DNA of 64,000 nt from Pseudomonas syringae (GTDB lineage: Bacteria > Pseudomonadota > Gammaproteobacteria > Pseudomonadales > Pseudomonadaceae): positions 4,172,001 through 4,236,000 of the forward strand of contig NZ_CP066265.1 in assembly GCF_023278085.1 (NCBI RefSeq), read 5' to 3'. The position numbers and the translations under genes were made by a program. Positions 1 to 11,278 of this stretch are shown here, in pieces. The number at the start of each line of letters is the position of its first letter. Position 1 is the first letter of the stretch. A model generated the notes under the pieces. It did not search any database, was not told where the DNA came from, and worked only from the letters and a program-made list of their open reading frames with translations.

Positions 1-29
1 TTATGGCGTGAAAAATCGAGGAGAATACG

Positions 30-1346
30 ATGCGTATCAGCATATTTGGTTTGGGTTATGTCGGTGCCGTCTGTGCCGGTTGCCTTTCTGCACGTGGTCA
101 CGACGTAGTGGGTGTGGATATCTCCAGCACCAAGATCGACCTGATCAATAACGGCAAGTCGCCTATCGTTGAACCAGGCCTGGAAGAACTGCTGCAAAAA
201 GGTCTTGCCACCGGCAAACTGCGCGGCACTACTGACTTCGCTGAAGCCATTCGCGCCACTGACCTGTCGATGATCTGCGTCGGCACGCCGAGCAAGAAAA
301 ACGGCGATCTGGAACTCGATTACATCGAATCCGTGTGCCGTGAAATCGGTTATGTCCTGCGCGACAAAGCCACCCGCCACACGATCGTTGTTCGCAGTAC
401 TGTTCTGCCGGGCACTGTCGCCAACGTGGTGATCCCGATCCTGGAAGACTGCTCTGGCAAGAAAGCCGGTGTTGATTTCGGCGTTGCGGTAAACCCTGAG
501 TTCCTGCGTGAAAGCACCGCGATCAAAGACTACGACCTGCCACCGATGACGGTGATCGGCGAGTTCGACAAAGCATCGGGTGACGTTCTGCAATCGCTGT
601 ACGAAGAACTCGACGCACCGATCATCCGCAAGGACATCGCTGTTGCCGAAATGATCAAGTACACCTGCAACGTATGGCACGCCACCAAAGTGACCTTCGC
701 CAACGAAATCGGCAACATCGCCAAAGCAGTCGGCGTCGATGGTCGTGAAGTGATGGACGTTGTCTGCCAGGACAAGGCACTGAACCTGTCCCAGTACTAC
801 ATGCGCCCTGGCTTCGCCTTCGGTGGCTCCTGCCTGCCGAAAGATGTCCGCGCCCTGACCTACCGCGCCGGCAGCCTGGACGTTGAAGCTCCCCTGCTCA
901 ACTCCCTGATGCGCAGTAACACGTCGCAGGTACAGAACGCGTTCGACATGGTTGCCAGCTACGACACCCGCAAGGTTGCACTGCTGGGCCTGAGCTTCAA
1001 GGCCGGCACTGACGATTTGCGCGAAAGCCCGCTGGTAGAGCTGGCCGAAATGCTGATCGGTAAAGGCTTCGAACTGAGCATCTTCGACAGCAACGTTGAA
1101 TATGCCCGCGTTCACGGTGCCAACAAGGAATACATCGAATCGAAGATTCCGCACGTTTCGTCGCTGCTGAACTCCGACTTCGACCAAGTCATCGACAACT
1201 CCGACGTGATCATTCTGGGTAACCGCGACGAGCGTTTCCGCGCCCTCGCCAACAAGACCCCGGAAGGCAAGCGCGTCATCGACCTGGTGGGCTTCATGAC
1301 CAATGCCACCACCGAAGACGGTCGTGCCGAAGGTATCTGCTGGTAA
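30..1346 (+). CDS. algD: GDP-mannose 6-dehydrogenase AlgD
   Basis: Oxidises GDP-mannose to GDP-mannuronic acid with two NAD+ in the cytoplasm, the committed step of alginate synthesis. The 438-residue length is usual for the family. The N-terminal Rossmann motif GLGYVG lies at residues 7-12, and the catalytic cysteine in GGSCLPKD falls at residue 268, the position known for the P. aeruginosa enzyme. The ATG is preceded by a GAGGAG ribosome site. It is the first gene of the alginate operon; its promoter with the AlgU, AlgR and AmrZ sites known in Pseudomonas must lie left of the window. Identity is secure from motifs and operon context. Confidence 0.98.
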   Translation: MRISIFGLGYVGAVCAGCLSARGHDVVGVDISSTKIDLINNGKSPIVEPGLEELLQKGLATGKLRGTTDFAEAIRATDLSMICVGTPSKKNGDLELDYIESVCREIGYVLRDKATRHTIVVRSTVLPGTVANVVIPILEDCSGKKAGVDFGVAVNPEFLRESTAIKDYDLPPMTVIGEFDKASGDVLQSLYEELDAPIIRKDIAVAEMIKYTCNVWHATKVTFANEIGNIAKAVGVDGREVMDVVCQDKALNLSQYYMRPGFAFGGSCLPKDVRALTYRAGSLDVEAPLLNSLMRSNTSQVQNAFDMVASYDTRKVALLGLSFKAGTDDLRESPLVELAEMLIGKGFELSIFDSNVEYARVHGANKEYIESKIPHVSSLLNSDFDQVIDNSDVIILGNRDERFRALANKTPEGKRVIDLVGFMTNATTEDGRAEGICW

Positions 1347-1356
1347 ATCAGCCGCA

Positions 1357-1432
1357 AGCCACAAGCGCCAAGCTCCAGGCCACAAGCTCAAGCCAACTGC
1401 TTGCAGCCTGGGGCTTGAGGCTTGCAACTGAC
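1357..1432. repeat. Imperfect inverted repeat between algD and alg8
   Basis: The algD-alg8 gap is rich in CAAGC/GCTTG words. ACAAGCTCAAGCC (1382-1394) faces GGCTTGAGGCTTG (1412-1424) and could fold into a hairpin in the operon transcript. It resembles the short GCTTGCAGCTTG-type repeats of Pseudomonas intergenic DNA. A role in transcript stability is inference only. Confidence 0.4.
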
Positions 1433-1446
1433 TTAGGGATACGATT

Positions 1447-2928
1447 ATGCAGAGGCTCAAGCACGGCCTGCTTCAGGCCGCCGGTTGGCTGTTCTATCTG
1501 AGTTTATTGATGGGCCTTGCTGCCGCATTGCCCACGAGTATCTTCGACTCGCAGTCGAAGAACTTTATTTTCCTGATTGGTGCCGTCGGTATCTGGCGCT
1601 ACTCGATGGGAATCACGCACTTCGTGCGCGGGATGATTTTCCTGTACATCGTTTACCCGCACTTGCGCCGCAAGGTTCGCAAGCTGGGCAGCGCTGCAGA
1701 TCCGTCCCATGTGTTTCTGATGGTCACCAGCTTTCGTATCGATGCGTTGACCACTGCACAGGTCTACAACTCGGTCATCCGCGAAGCGATCGACTGCGGT
1801 CTGCCGACCACCATCGTCTGCTCGCTGGTAGAAATGTCCGATGAGCTGCTGGTCAAGAGCATGTGGGCGAAGTTCAACCCGCCAGAACGCGTCAAGCTCG
1901 ACTTCGTGCGTATTCCGGGCACCGGCAAGCGCGATGGCCTGGCCTACGGCTTCCGCGCCATTTCGCGTCACTTGCCCGACAGCCGCGCAGTGGTTGCGGT
2001 GATCGACGGTGACACGGTGCTCAACGAAGGTGTGGTCGCCAAGACCGTGCCGTGGTTCCAGCTGTTCGATAACGTTGGCGGTCTGACCACCAACGAGTTT
2101 TGCGAAGTGCGTGGCGGCTACATCATGAGCGAGTGGCACAAGCTGCGTTTCGCCCAGCGTCACATCAACATGTGCTCCATGGCGCTGTCCAAGCGCGTGT
2201 TGACCATGACCGGTCGAATGTCAGTGTTCCGCGCCACCGTGGTCACCGACCCCGAGTTCATCGCCGACGTGGAAAGCGATTCGCTCAACCACTGGCGCCT
2301 GGGCACCTTCAGGTTTCTGACCGGCGACGACAAGTCCAGCTGGTTCAGCCTGATGCGCCTGGGTTACGACACGTTCTACGTGCCGGATGCGGCGATCAAC
2401 ACCGTGGAGCATCCGCCCGAGAAGAGCTTCCTGAAAGCCAGCCGCAAACTGATGTACCGCTGGTACGGCAACAACCTGCGTCAGAACTCGCGCGCACTGG
2501 GCCTGGGCGTTCGTCGTCTGGGGATTTTCACCAGCATCGTGCTGTTCGACCAGCGAGTGTCGATGTGGACCTCGATTCTCGGCCTGACCGTCGCCCTCAT
2601 CGCCAGCTTCAAGTATGGCGGCGCGTTCCTGCTGATGTACTTGCTGTGGATCGGCATGACCCGTCTGATCCTCACCCTGCTGCTGTCCCTCTCGGGACAC
2701 AGGATCGGGCCTGCCTACCCGATCATTCTCTATTACAACCAGATCGTCGGCGCCCTGATGAAGATTTACGTCTTCTTCCGCCTGGACCGCCAGTCCTGGA
2801 CACGCCAGGACACAAAACTCAGCCGCGACATGGCCAGCTTTCAAGGCTGGTTCAACACGTGGTCGTCCCGAACCATGACTTTCTCGGCTGGCACCATCTT
2901 CGTCGCCGTGCTGTTGACGATGGTTTGA
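1447..2928 (+). CDS. alg8: Alginate polymerase glycosyltransferase Alg8
   Basis: Inner-membrane family 2 glycosyltransferase that polymerises GDP-mannuronate and passes the chain across the membrane with Alg44. Hydrophobic segments lie near the N-terminus (about residues 10-65) and C-terminus (about 380-490), around a cytoplasmic catalytic domain. The acidic motif DGDT places aspartates at 187 and 189. The 493-residue length agrees with known Alg8. It lies 100 bp after algD and 40 bp before alg44. In P. aeruginosa, activity needs c-di-GMP bound to Alg44. The long opposite-strand frames here are GC-driven shadows. Confidence 0.97.
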   Translation: MQRLKHGLLQAAGWLFYLSLLMGLAAALPTSIFDSQSKNFIFLIGAVGIWRYSMGITHFVRGMIFLYIVYPHLRRKVRKLGSAADPSHVFLMVTSFRIDALTTAQVYNSVIREAIDCGLPTTIVCSLVEMSDELLVKSMWAKFNPPERVKLDFVRIPGTGKRDGLAYGFRAISRHLPDSRAVVAVIDGDTVLNEGVVAKTVPWFQLFDNVGGLTTNEFCEVRGGYIMSEWHKLRFAQRHINMCSMALSKRVLTMTGRMSVFRATVVTDPEFIADVESDSLNHWRLGTFRFLTGDDKSSWFSLMRLGYDTFYVPDAAINTVEHPPEKSFLKASRKLMYRWYGNNLRQNSRALGLGVRRLGIFTSIVLFDQRVSMWTSILGLTVALIASFKYGGAFLLMYLLWIGMTRLILTLLLSLSGHRIGPAYPIILYYNQIVGALMKIYVFFRLDRQSWTRQDTKLSRDMASFQGWFNTWSSRTMTFSAGTIFVAVLLTMV

Positions 2929-2968
2929 CCGGACCAACGGATTAATTGCTTAAGTAGGAAAAATAGCC

Positions 2969-4141
2969 ATGAATACAGCCGTGAATGCGAACGTCGTACA
3001 TGAATCCGAAGCCCAGCGCCAACACGCCCGGATCAAGATCCCTGCCAAGCTGCGCCTGCTGAATGATCAGCCAAATGCGCCACTGGTGCGTGTCGAAGAC
3101 CTGTCGGCCGGCGGTCTGAGTTTCGTTGCTCCGTCGGGGCAGAAATTCAGCGAAGGTCAAATCGTCAAAGGACGCCTGCAGTTCATCATCGACAACCTCG
3201 GCCTGGCCATGGACGTCGATCTGCAGGTTCGTTCGATCGACAACGCCAGCAACCGTATCGGCTGCCAGTTCCAGAACCTGGAACCTCAGGACATTGCCAC
3301 CCTGCGTCATTTGATCACCTCGCACCTGTCCGGCGAAGTTGTCACCCTGGGCGAAGTTCTGGCTACGCTGCAGCGCGACAACTTCACCAAAGCACGCAAG
3401 GTCAAAGGCAAGGACAGCGGCATGTCCGCCCTGGGCCGTCTGCGCGCAGTGACCTTCAGCCTCGGCATCTTCATTGTCGGCCTGGCAGCCTTCGGTTTCA
3501 TCTTCAAGACCGTCTACGGCCTGTACTTCGTCAGCCACGCGTCGGCAGGTCTGGTGTCGATTCCGAGCATGGACGTCACCATGCCACGCGAAGGCACCGT
3601 GCAAAGCCTGGTCGGCCCGAACGGCGAAGCCACCAAAGGCGCGCCACTGGCAACCTTCAACACCAGCATGTTGGAAATGCTCAAAGGCAGCCTGACCGGT
3701 GAAGACCTGCAGCCTGCCAAGATCGAAGAACTGTATGGCAAGCAAATGAGCGGCACCCTCACCAGCCCGTGCGACTGCGTTGTCGGTCGTCAGTTGGTGG
3801 CTGACGGTCAGTTCGCGTCCAAGGGTCAGGTGATCTTCCAGCTGGTACCGCGCAATGCACCGGCTACCGTTGAAGCGCGCTTCACCTATCGCCAGTTCAA
3901 CGACGTCAAGCCAGGCACGCGTGTCAGCTTCCAGATCGCAGGCGAAGACCAGTTGCGCACCGGCAAGATCATCAGCAGCACCAACCTGAGCAATACCGAT
4001 CTGTCCACCGACATCCGCGTGCAGATCCAGCCTGACGAAACCCTGAGCAGCTCGCTGGCAGGTCGCCCTGTTGAAGTGGTCAGCGATCGCGGTCCGTCCG
4101 TGAACTGGTTGCTCGACAAAGCCATGGCTGCGGGTCTGTAA
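2969..4141 (+). CDS. alg44: c-di-GMP-binding alginate co-polymerase Alg44 (PilZ domain)
   Basis: Inner-membrane co-polymerase and c-di-GMP receptor that switches Alg8 on. The N-terminal PilZ domain is complete: RxxxR is R17-R21 (RQHAR), and DxSxxG starts at D44 (DLSAGG). One membrane segment lies near residues 155-177 (TFSLGIFIVGLAAFGF), followed by a periplasmic HlyD-like domain ending at residue 390. It starts 40 bp after alg8, and algK begins 2 bp after its stop, so the genes are tightly coupled. All expected ligand residues are present, which suggests a working c-di-GMP switch. Confidence 0.97.
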   Translation: MNTAVNANVVHESEAQRQHARIKIPAKLRLLNDQPNAPLVRVEDLSAGGLSFVAPSGQKFSEGQIVKGRLQFIIDNLGLAMDVDLQVRSIDNASNRIGCQFQNLEPQDIATLRHLITSHLSGEVVTLGEVLATLQRDNFTKARKVKGKDSGMSALGRLRAVTFSLGIFIVGLAAFGFIFKTVYGLYFVSHASAGLVSIPSMDVTMPREGTVQSLVGPNGEATKGAPLATFNTSMLEMLKGSLTGEDLQPAKIEELYGKQMSGTLTSPCDCVVGRQLVADGQFASKGQVIFQLVPRNAPATVEARFTYRQFNDVKPGTRVSFQIAGEDQLRTGKIISSTNLSNTDLSTDIRVQIQPDETLSSSLAGRPVEVVSDRGPSVNWLLDKAMAAGL

Positions 4142-4143
4142 CC

Positions 4144-5556
4144 ATGAGCAGCCCACTACGACGCCTGTCGACCCCCACGCTATTGAGCCTCGCTGTCGCG
4201 CTCGGCCTGAGCGGCTGTGCCGGCCTGCCTGATCAACGCCTTGCCAATGAAGCCCTGAAAAACGGTGACACTGCACTGGCGGAGCAGAACTATCGGCAGC
4301 TGGCGGACCTGGGCTACAGCGATGCACAGGTCGGCCTGGCCGACATTCAGGTGAGCACCCGCGACCCGGCCCTGCTCAAGCAGGCCGAGGCCACTTATCG
4401 TGCCGCGGCAGAGACTTCGCCCCGTGCGCAGTCGCGCCTCGGTCGCCTGCTGGCGGCCAAGCCCGACGCCACCGAGGCCGAACACCGCGAAGCCGAAGGC
4501 CTGCTGAAAAAAGCATTCGCCAACGGTGAATCCGGCACGCTGATCCCGCTGGCCATGCTGTACCTGCAATACCCGCACACTTTCCCGGAAGTGAATGCGC
4601 AGCAGAAGATCAGCGAGTGGCGTGCAGCCGGTTATCCGGAGGCCGGTCTGGCTCAGGTGCTGCTGTACCGTACTCAAGGCACCTACGCACAGCATCTGGA
4701 TGAAGTCGAAAGCATCTGCAAGCAGGCGCTGTCGGTGACTGACATTTGCTACGTCGAACTGGCCACGGTCTACCAGACGCGCGGCCAGGCCGAGCAACAG
4801 GCGGCACTGATCGAGAAGCTCAAGAGCGAACATGCTGCCGGTCGCGTCAATGCTCAGCGAGTCGACAGCGTAGCGCGCGTATTGGGCGACTCCACCATTG
4901 GTACGCCAGACGAAAAGACCGCTCAGCAATTGCTGGAAAGCGTTGCGCCGGGCTACCCGGTTTCCTGGGTCACGCTGGCCAAACTGCTTTACGACTTCCC
5001 CGAACTGGGCGACGTCAACAAGATGATGGAATACCTGAATAACGGCCGCGCAGCTGACCAGCCCCGCGCCGAACTGCTGCTGGGCCGTCTGTATTACGAA
5101 GGCAAATGGGTCACCCCTGACGCCTTCAAGGCCGAAGAACACCTGAAGAAAGCCACGGCAACGGAAATCTCTGCCCATTACTACCTGGGTCAGATCTACC
5201 GTCGTGGTTATCTGGGTCAGGTCTATCCACAGAAAGCCGTGGATGAACTGCTGACCGCCGCCCGTGGTGGCCAGAACAGCGCCGATTTCGCCCTCGCGCA
5301 GTTGTTCTCGCAGGGCAAGGGCACCAAGCCTGATCCGGTCAATGCCTGGGTATTCGCCCAATTGGCGCTGGCCAGTCAGACCCCGCAAGCCACCGAGCTT
5401 GCCGAGGCCCTCAACACCCAACTGCCGCCTGAAAAGCTTGCCACCGCCAAAGACCTGTTGGCACGCGAGCAAAAAGTCCGGGGCGCTACCGCCACTCAGA
5501 ACGTGATGGCAATGCAGGCCCTGCAAGAAGAAAAAGACGGTGAGGAAGCACTATGA
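4144..5556 (+). CDS. algK: Alginate secretion lipoprotein AlgK
   Basis: Outer-membrane lipoprotein that scaffolds the periplasmic alginate machine and helps place AlgE. A lipoprotein signal peptide ends in the lipobox LSGC with the lipidated cysteine at residue 25. The rest is Sel1/TPR-like helical repeats, with recognisable units such as [15 protein letters not shown] and [15 protein letters not shown]. The length is 470 residues, and the stop overlaps the algE start (ATGA). It acts with AlgX and Alg44 to link the inner-membrane polymerase to the porin. Confidence 0.96.
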   Translation: MSSPLRRLSTPTLLSLAVALGLSGCAGLPDQRLANEALKNGDTALAEQNYRQLADLGYSDAQVGLADIQVSTRDPALLKQAEATYRAAAETSPRAQSRLGRLLAAKPDATEAEHREAEGLLKKAFANGESGTLIPLAMLYLQYPHTFPEVNAQQKISEWRAAGYPEAGLAQVLLYRTQGTYAQHLDEVESICKQALSVTDICYVELATVYQTRGQAEQQAALIEKLKSEHAAGRVNAQRVDSVARVLGDSTIGTPDEKTAQQLLESVAPGYPVSWVTLAKLLYDFPELGDVNKMMEYLNNGRAADQPRAELLLGRLYYEGKWVTPDAFKAEEHLKKATATEISAHYYLGQIYRRGYLGQVYPQKAVDELLTAARGGQNSADFALAQLFSQGKGTKPDPVNAWVFAQLALASQTPQATELAEALNTQLPPEKLATAKDLLAREQKVRGATATQNVMAMQALQEEKDGEEAL

Positions 5557-7034
5557 AGTTGAATCCCCTGATGGCCGCCGGCATGGGCCTTGGCTTCACC
5601 CTGTTGTGGGCCTGCCCGACGCTGGCAGCGCTGACCGAACAACAGAATTTCGGCATCGAAATCAAAGCCACGGCACAGGCCGAGGATGATCGCGATCTGG
5701 GCACCCGTTCGGGCGGCGACGTCAACGGTGTGGGCCTGGACCTGCGTCCCTGGGTTTACGGCGAGCGCGGCGACTGGAGCGGCTATGCCATGGGCCAGGT
5801 GGTCACCGCCACCGACATCATTCAGACCGACCCGCTGGAGCAGAGCAACGCCGACGGCAGCGGCACCCAGACCTCGCGTGGCACGGCCAGCGAGCGCGAA
5901 GCCGACAAAACCTACGCCGCCCTGCGTGAATTCTGGATCGGCTACAGCGGTTTCACGCCCTACCCCGGCGAGATCCTGAAAGTCGGCCGTCAGCGCCTGC
6001 GCAATGACGACGGCCAATGGCACGATACCAATATCGAAGCCATCAACTGGTCGTTCGACACCACCCTGTTGCGCGCTGAACTGGGTGCTGCCCAGCGTTT
6101 CAGCGAATACCGCACCGACCTGACCGAACTGGCGCCTGACGACGAAGACCGCAAGCATTTGTTCGGCTCGGTCAGCTATCAGTGGACACCGGGCCATTGG
6201 GCAGGCATCCGTGCGCATCACAGCGCTGACGATGGCAAACTCAAGTCGCAAGGCCAGGCGCTCGACGATCTGGACAAGACGTCCAACGGCGATCTGACTT
6301 GGGTGGGCTTGCAGGCCGACAGCGATGCTTACAACTATCGCAGCAACGCCAATCAGCTCAACTACTGGGGCAGCCTGACCTGGCTGGACGGCACGCGCGA
6401 CGAAATCGGCGTGACTTCCGCGGCCAACGACCAGTTTATTGCCGGGCAAAAGAACAGCCGTGACATGAACGGCTGGGCCACCGACTTGGGCCTGCGCCTG
6501 CGTCTTGATCCGCAGTGGCAAGTCGGTGCGGCCTACTCGCGCGCCAGCAGGGATTACGTCCAGAACGGTCTGGAAAGTAACCGTTCCAACTGGACCGGCA
6601 CGCGCTCGCGCATCCACCGTTTCGGCGAAGCCTTCCAGGGCGAAATGGCCAACGTGGAAACCGGCTCGCTGTTCGCCTCCTGGCAGATGAACGAGGAATA
6701 CGACGCATCGCTGATCTACCACAAGTTTCGTCGTGTAGACGGCAACACCGGTATCGGCGGATCGGGCATCAACGCGGTCAACGATAACCGTGACGGTACG
6801 TTCAGCTCGCTGCCACTGGAAGACGGCAGCAAGGACCTGGGTCAGGAAATGGACCTGGTCGTGACCAAGTACTTCAAGCAAGGCTTGCTGCCCGCGTCGC
6901 TCAGCCAGTCGTTCGATGAACCGTCGGCACTGGTGCGCTTGCGCGCAGGCGTCTTCAAGCCCGGCGACGCTTACCAGAGCAACGTGGACAGCTACATGCA
7001 CCGCGCTGTTGTCGACGTCATCTGGCGCTTCTGA
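5553..7034 (+). CDS. algE: Alginate outer-membrane export porin AlgE
   Basis: Beta-barrel porin that exports alginate through the outer membrane. An N-terminal signal peptide ends around the PTLAA site near residue 27. The mature part shows alternating polar/aromatic strand pattern and ends in the barrel-type terminus IWRF, with a final phenylalanine. The length is 493 residues, and the start overlaps the algK stop by 4 bp. The known 18-strand barrel with electropositive lining fits this length; single strands were not assigned here. Confidence 0.96.
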   Translation: MKLNPLMAAGMGLGFTLLWACPTLAALTEQQNFGIEIKATAQAEDDRDLGTRSGGDVNGVGLDLRPWVYGERGDWSGYAMGQVVTATDIIQTDPLEQSNADGSGTQTSRGTASEREADKTYAALREFWIGYSGFTPYPGEILKVGRQRLRNDDGQWHDTNIEAINWSFDTTLLRAELGAAQRFSEYRTDLTELAPDDEDRKHLFGSVSYQWTPGHWAGIRAHHSADDGKLKSQGQALDDLDKTSNGDLTWVGLQADSDAYNYRSNANQLNYWGSLTWLDGTRDEIGVTSAANDQFIAGQKNSRDMNGWATDLGLRLRLDPQWQVGAAYSRASRDYVQNGLESNRSNWTGTRSRIHRFGEAFQGEMANVETGSLFASWQMNEEYDASLIYHKFRRVDGNTGIGGSGINAVNDNRDGTFSSLPLEDGSKDLGQEMDLVVTKYFKQGLLPASLSQSFDEPSALVRLRAGVFKPGDAYQSNVDSYMHRAVVDVIWRF

Positions 7035-7060
7035 TGCAAAACGCCATAGGAGTGCGAGAG

Positions 7061-8668
7061 ATGAACAGTCAAGCTAGCAACGGGCGCAGTCGCAACTGGT
7101 CACATGCCCTGCTCGAAAGCGCAGTGCTGACCGGCGCCCTGCTGATGGCCAGCAGCGTCGCGCTGGCCAACGCGCCTGTCGTCCCCGAGACCCCGAAGCT
7201 GGTCAAGGGCCTGCAGCAGGCCAAGACTTACACCATCACCAGCCCGCCCACCGCGCCGCTGGAAATGGCCAAGCCGGTACTGCCCGACCTCAAGGGCTAT
7301 ACCGCCGAGGCCGCGTTGAAAAAGATCGTGCGCACCAAGCCGGGCAAGGTCACCGTCTCGCGGATGATGGAAGAAACCGGCCTGAAGGAATTCATCGGCG
7401 GCGACAACAAGATGGCCGAGTGGGTCAACCGTCAGCGGGGCATCCCCCAGGCCATCATGATTTCCGACGGTTACGTGAGCCTGCAGGATCTGGCGAAAAA
7501 GGTTCCGAAGCAGTTTCTTGACGAAGTATCGCCGGGTGTCTACGTAGCGCGCCTGCCGATTCTGGTCAAAGAAACCGGGATCTTCGAGATTGACAGCAAG
7601 ACCAAGGAATTGCGTCTGTCTCAGGAAAAGGGTTCGTTCATCGTCAGCGAAGGCAAGATGCTGATCACCCACACTCAGGTCAACGCCTGGAGTGAAGCCC
7701 GCAACGGCTTGGCGACTTATCGCAAGCCCGAAGAGTTTCGCCCGTTCCTGCTGACCTGGGGCGGCTCGGAAACCTGGATCGCCAACACCAAAATGGCGAG
7801 CATGGGCTACGACCAGAGCAAGTCGTACGGCATCAGTATTTCCCAGTACACGCCCAACACCGCGAAGGTTCTCAAGCGTCCCGAGCCCACCGGCTGGATC
7901 ATCGATTCTGAATTCTCGGACATGTGGTACGGCTTCTACTGCTATGAAACCCGTGACTTCGTGGTCAAGGGCAACACCTACCGCGACAACATCGTTTACG
8001 GCATTGACCCGCACGACCGTTCACACGGTCTGATCATCGCCGAAAACGACGTGTACGGAACCAAGAAGAAGCACGGGATCATTATTTCCCGGGAAGTGGA
8101 CAACAGCTTCATCTTCCGCAACAAGAGCCACAACAACAAATTGTCCGGCGTGGTTCTGGACCGTAACAGTGTCGGCAACATCGTCGCTTACAACGAGATT
8201 TATCAGAACCACACCGACGGCATCACCCTGTACGAAAGCGGCAACAACCTGCTGTGGGGCAATCGCGTCATTGCCAATCGCCGCCACGGTATCCGCGTGC
8301 GCAACAGCGTGAACATCAAGCTGTACGAAAACGTCGCCACAGCCAACGGTCTGATGGGCGTCTACGGCCACATCAAGGACCTGAGCGACACCGACCGCGA
8401 CATCGAGCTCGACCCGTTCGACGCTCAGGTGTCGCTGATCCTGGTCGGTGGCGAGCTGGCCGGCAACGGCTCTGGTCCGCTGTCCATTGATTCGCCATTG
8501 AGCGTCGAGCTGTATCGCGTCTCGATGCTGATGCCGACCAAAGAAGTGGGCATAAGCCTCAACGGCATCCTCGGTGATCGCCAGGACGAAATCCTCGACC
8601 TGCTGGTACGCCAGAAGAAAGCCGTATTGATCGACCCGGTCGAAAGCCAGACCGAGCTGCAGGAATGA
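7061..8668 (+). CDS. algG: Mannuronan C5-epimerase AlgG
   Basis: Periplasmic epimerase that converts D-mannuronate residues in the polymer to L-guluronate. A signal peptide (ALLMASSVALANA) is followed by a right-handed beta-helix of repeating turns holding the catalytic DPHD motif at about residues 316-319. An in-frame ATG lies 27 bp upstream at 7034, overlapping the algE stop. The 7061 ATG is preferred because AGGAG and GAGAG sit just before it and the signal peptide then has a normal length. The protein has 535 residues from this start. It also helps protect the polymer during export, as known in P. aeruginosa. Confidence 0.95.
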   Translation: MNSQASNGRSRNWSHALLESAVLTGALLMASSVALANAPVVPETPKLVKGLQQAKTYTITSPPTAPLEMAKPVLPDLKGYTAEAALKKIVRTKPGKVTVSRMMEETGLKEFIGGDNKMAEWVNRQRGIPQAIMISDGYVSLQDLAKKVPKQFLDEVSPGVYVARLPILVKETGIFEIDSKTKELRLSQEKGSFIVSEGKMLITHTQVNAWSEARNGLATYRKPEEFRPFLLTWGGSETWIANTKMASMGYDQSKSYGISISQYTPNTAKVLKRPEPTGWIIDSEFSDMWYGFYCYETRDFVVKGNTYRDNIVYGIDPHDRSHGLIIAENDVYGTKKKHGIIISREVDNSFIFRNKSHNNKLSGVVLDRNSVGNIVAYNEIYQNHTDGITLYESGNNLLWGNRVIANRRHGIRVRNSVNIKLYENVATANGLMGVYGHIKDLSDTDRDIELDPFDAQVSLILVGGELAGNGSGPLSIDSPLSVELYRVSMLMPTKEVGISLNGILGDRQDEILDLLVRQKKAVLIDPVESQTELQE

Positions 8669-8682
8669 GGAAGGGTATTGCT

Positions 8683-10122
8683 ATGCACGCACATTTGATC
8701 AAGCTGTTGAGTCTGTCCAGCCTCACCGCCGCGCTGATGGCCGCCGCCGGTGTAGCGCGCGCGGACGACTCGCAAGCGCCGACCTTCAAGGCCGAGCCAT
8801 GCTGCAGCCTGTGCCCGGCCGCGCACGACGCGAAAAACTATGTTTCGCGCTACCAGCAGAACTTCACCACGCTGATCCAGGCGCAGGGTGACTGGCTGTT
8901 CCGTACTCAGGAAGACCTGCGCACCGAGTTCGACACTACGCCCGCCGGCTACCGCCGCCTGAAAGAACTGCACGATGCGTTCAAGAGCAAAGGCGTCGAG
9001 CTGGTGGTGGTTTATCAGCCGACCCGTGGCCTGGTGGATCGCAACAAACTGTTCCCGGCTGATCGCGAGAAGTTCGACTACGACAAGGCACTGAAAAACT
9101 ATCAGGCCATGCTCGGGCGCTTCAGCAAACTGGGCTACTGGGTACCGGATCTGTCGCCGTTGACCAACGAGCAGCAGGCGCATGACTTCTACTTCCGCGG
9201 TGACCAGCACTGGACGCCATATGGCGCCCAGCGTACCGCGAAGATCGTCGCCGAAACCGTGAAAAAGATCCCGTCCTATTCCGGTATTCCGAAGCGTGAG
9301 TTCGAAAGCCACATCACCGGCCGCATGGGCAAGAACGGCACCCTGCACAACATGGCAGGCCAATTGTGCGCCACCAGCTATGCGGTGCAGTACATGGACC
9401 AGTTCAGCACCGAACCCAAGGGGGAGGCTGGCGACGGTGACCTGTTCGGCGACTCCGGCAACCCGGAAATCACTCTGGTCGGCACCAGCCACAGTGGCAA
9501 AAACTACAACTTCGGCGGCTTCCTTCAGGAAGACCTCAGCGCCGACGTGCTGAACGTGGCATTCCCCGGCGGTGGTCTGGAAGGCGCGATGTTGCAGTAC
9601 CTGGGCAGCGAAGACTTCCAGAAGCGTCCACCGAAGATTCTCATCTGGGAATTCTCGCCGCTGTACCGCCTGGACCAGGAAACCATCTATCGCCAGATGA
9701 TGTCCCTGCTGGACAACGGCTGCGAAGGCAAGCCTGCGGTCATGAGCGCCAGCACGACCCTCAAGCCGGGCACCAATGAAGTGCTGGTCAACGGCAAGAA
9801 CGGTATCAAGGACATCCGCAACGGCAGCAATCAGATTGACATCAAATTTGACGACACGTCGGTGAAAACCCTTCAGGCCAGGCTCTGGTACATGAACGGT
9901 CGCCACGAAGATCTGAAAATCGAGAAACCTGAAACTTCCGATACAGATGGACGTTTTTCGTTCGAATTGCGCGAAGACGAGGACTGGGCCAACCAGCAAC
10001 TGCTGGCACTGGAAATCCAGGGACCGGAAGCAGGCACCGCACCACAGAAAGTCGAAGCCAAAGTATGCAAACGCAACGTGTTCCCGGGCGTCGCGAAACA
10101 CAACGCTCAAGCCGGACTATGA
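8683..10122 (+). CDS. algX: Alginate O-acetyltransferase / scaffold AlgX
   Basis: Periplasmic SGNH-type enzyme that places acetyl groups on mannuronate and is part of the secretion complex, with a C-terminal carbohydrate-binding module. An upstream ATG at 8665 is in frame, but 8683 follows AGGAAGG at good spacing. With this start the catalytic residues in GDQHW are Asp174 and His176 and the serine in GTSHS is Ser269, exactly the positions known for P. aeruginosa AlgX; this decides the start. It has 479 residues with a signal peptide ending near GVARAD, and begins 14 bp after the algG stop. Confidence 0.96.
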   Translation: MHAHLIKLLSLSSLTAALMAAAGVARADDSQAPTFKAEPCCSLCPAAHDAKNYVSRYQQNFTTLIQAQGDWLFRTQEDLRTEFDTTPAGYRRLKELHDAFKSKGVELVVVYQPTRGLVDRNKLFPADREKFDYDKALKNYQAMLGRFSKLGYWVPDLSPLTNEQQAHDFYFRGDQHWTPYGAQRTAKIVAETVKKIPSYSGIPKREFESHITGRMGKNGTLHNMAGQLCATSYAVQYMDQFSTEPKGEAGDGDLFGDSGNPEITLVGTSHSGKNYNFGGFLQEDLSADVLNVAFPGGGLEGAMLQYLGSEDFQKRPPKILIWEFSPLYRLDQETIYRQMMSLLDNGCEGKPAVMSASTTLKPGTNEVLVNGKNGIKDIRNGSNQIDIKFDDTSVKTLQARLWYMNGRHEDLKIEKPETSDTDGRFSFELREDEDWANQQLLALEIQGPEAGTAPQKVEAKVCKRNVFPGVAKHNAQAGL

Positions 10123-10130
10123 GGTGAATA

Positions 10131-11267
10131 ATGCAGACTCCTAAACTGATCCGCCCTACCCTGCTGTCGATGGCAATCCTGTCATCGATGGCCTGGGCTG
10201 CGGGCGCGTCCGCCGCGCTGGTTCCACCCAAGGGTTACGACGCTCCCATCGAGAAGATGAAGACTGGCGATCACAACTTTACCTGTGAAGCCATTCCCAA
10301 GCCGTACACCGACAAGCTGGTGTTCCGCAGCAAGTACGAAGGTTCGGACAAGGCTCGCTCGACCCTCAATGCAGTCTCCGAAGAAGCCTTTCGCGACGCG
10401 ACCAAGGACATCACCGACCTTGAGCGTGGCGTCAGCAAAATCGTGATGCAGTACATGCGCGACGGGCGTCCCGAACAGCTCGACTGCGCACTGAACATGA
10501 TGACCACCTGGGCCAAGGCCGACGCGCTGGAGTCCCGCGAGTTCAACCACACCGGCAAATCCATGCGCAAATGGGCATTGGGCAGCATGTCGTCCGCCTA
10601 CCTGCGCCTGAAATTCTCCGAATCGCATCCGCTGGCCAATCGTCAGCAGGAAGCACAGATCATTGAAGCCTGGTTCAGCAAACTGGCCGATCAGGTGGTC
10701 AGCGACTGGAGCAATCTGCCGCTGGAAAAAATCAATAACCACTCTTACTGGGCCGCCTGGTCGGTGATGGCAACTGCTGTCGTGACCAATCGTCAGGACC
10801 TGTTCGATTGGGCAGTCAAGGAATTCAAGGTCGCCGCCAACCAGGTGGACAAGGACGGTTTCCTGCCCAACGAAATGAAGCGTCGCCAGCGTGCGCTGTC
10901 GTATCACAACTACGCCCTGCCGCCGCTGGCCATGATTGCCAGTTTCGCCCAGGCCAACGGTGTGGATCTGCGTCAGGAAAACAATGGCGCCTTGAAGCGT
11001 CTGGGTGACCGTGTTCTGGCCGGCGTCAAAGACCCCGCATCGTTTGCTGAACACAACGGTGAAAAACAGGACATGACGGACCTCAAGAAGGACCCGAAAT
11101 TCGCCTGGCTCGAACCGTACTGCTCGCTCTACTCCTGCAGCCCGGATGTGCTGGAAGAGAAACACGAAAAGCAGCCATTCAAGACCTTCCGCCTGGGCGG
11201 TGACCTGACCAAGGTCTACGACCCGACGCATGAAAAAGGCGACAAGGGCGACAAAGACGGTTCTTGA
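10131..11267 (+). CDS. algL: Periplasmic alginate lyase AlgL
   Basis: Polysaccharide lyase family 5 enzyme that clears alginate stranded in the periplasm. A signal peptide ends at about AGASAA. The conserved NNHSYW motif puts the catalytic Asn-His pair at residues 203-204, and YHNYALPPL supplies the conserved tyrosine/arginine region ([11 protein letters not shown]). The length is 378 residues. It starts 9 bp after algX. Unusually for this compact operon, a 182-bp gap with a REP and a C/G hairpin follows it before algI. Confidence 0.96.
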   Translation: MQTPKLIRPTLLSMAILSSMAWAAGASAALVPPKGYDAPIEKMKTGDHNFTCEAIPKPYTDKLVFRSKYEGSDKARSTLNAVSEEAFRDATKDITDLERGVSKIVMQYMRDGRPEQLDCALNMMTTWAKADALESREFNHTGKSMRKWALGSMSSAYLRLKFSESHPLANRQQEAQIIEAWFSKLADQVVSDWSNLPLEKINNHSYWAAWSVMATAVVTNRQDLFDWAVKEFKVAANQVDKDGFLPNEMKRRQRALSYHNYALPPLAMIASFAQANGVDLRQENNGALKRLGDRVLAGVKDPASFAEHNGEKQDMTDLKKDPKFAWLEPYCSLYSCSPDVLEEKHEKQPFKTFRLGGDLTKVYDPTHEKGDKGDKDGS

Positions 11268-11278
11268 TTCGCCATTGG

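Noticed and set aside
8425..10110. Long minus-strand frame of 561 codons opposite algG/algX, and similar ones opposite algK, algE, algI, algJ and the nfr genes
   Set aside because: These mirror GC-rich third-codon positions of well-identified genes, have low-complexity His/Gln/Val-rich translations and no ribosome site or family match.
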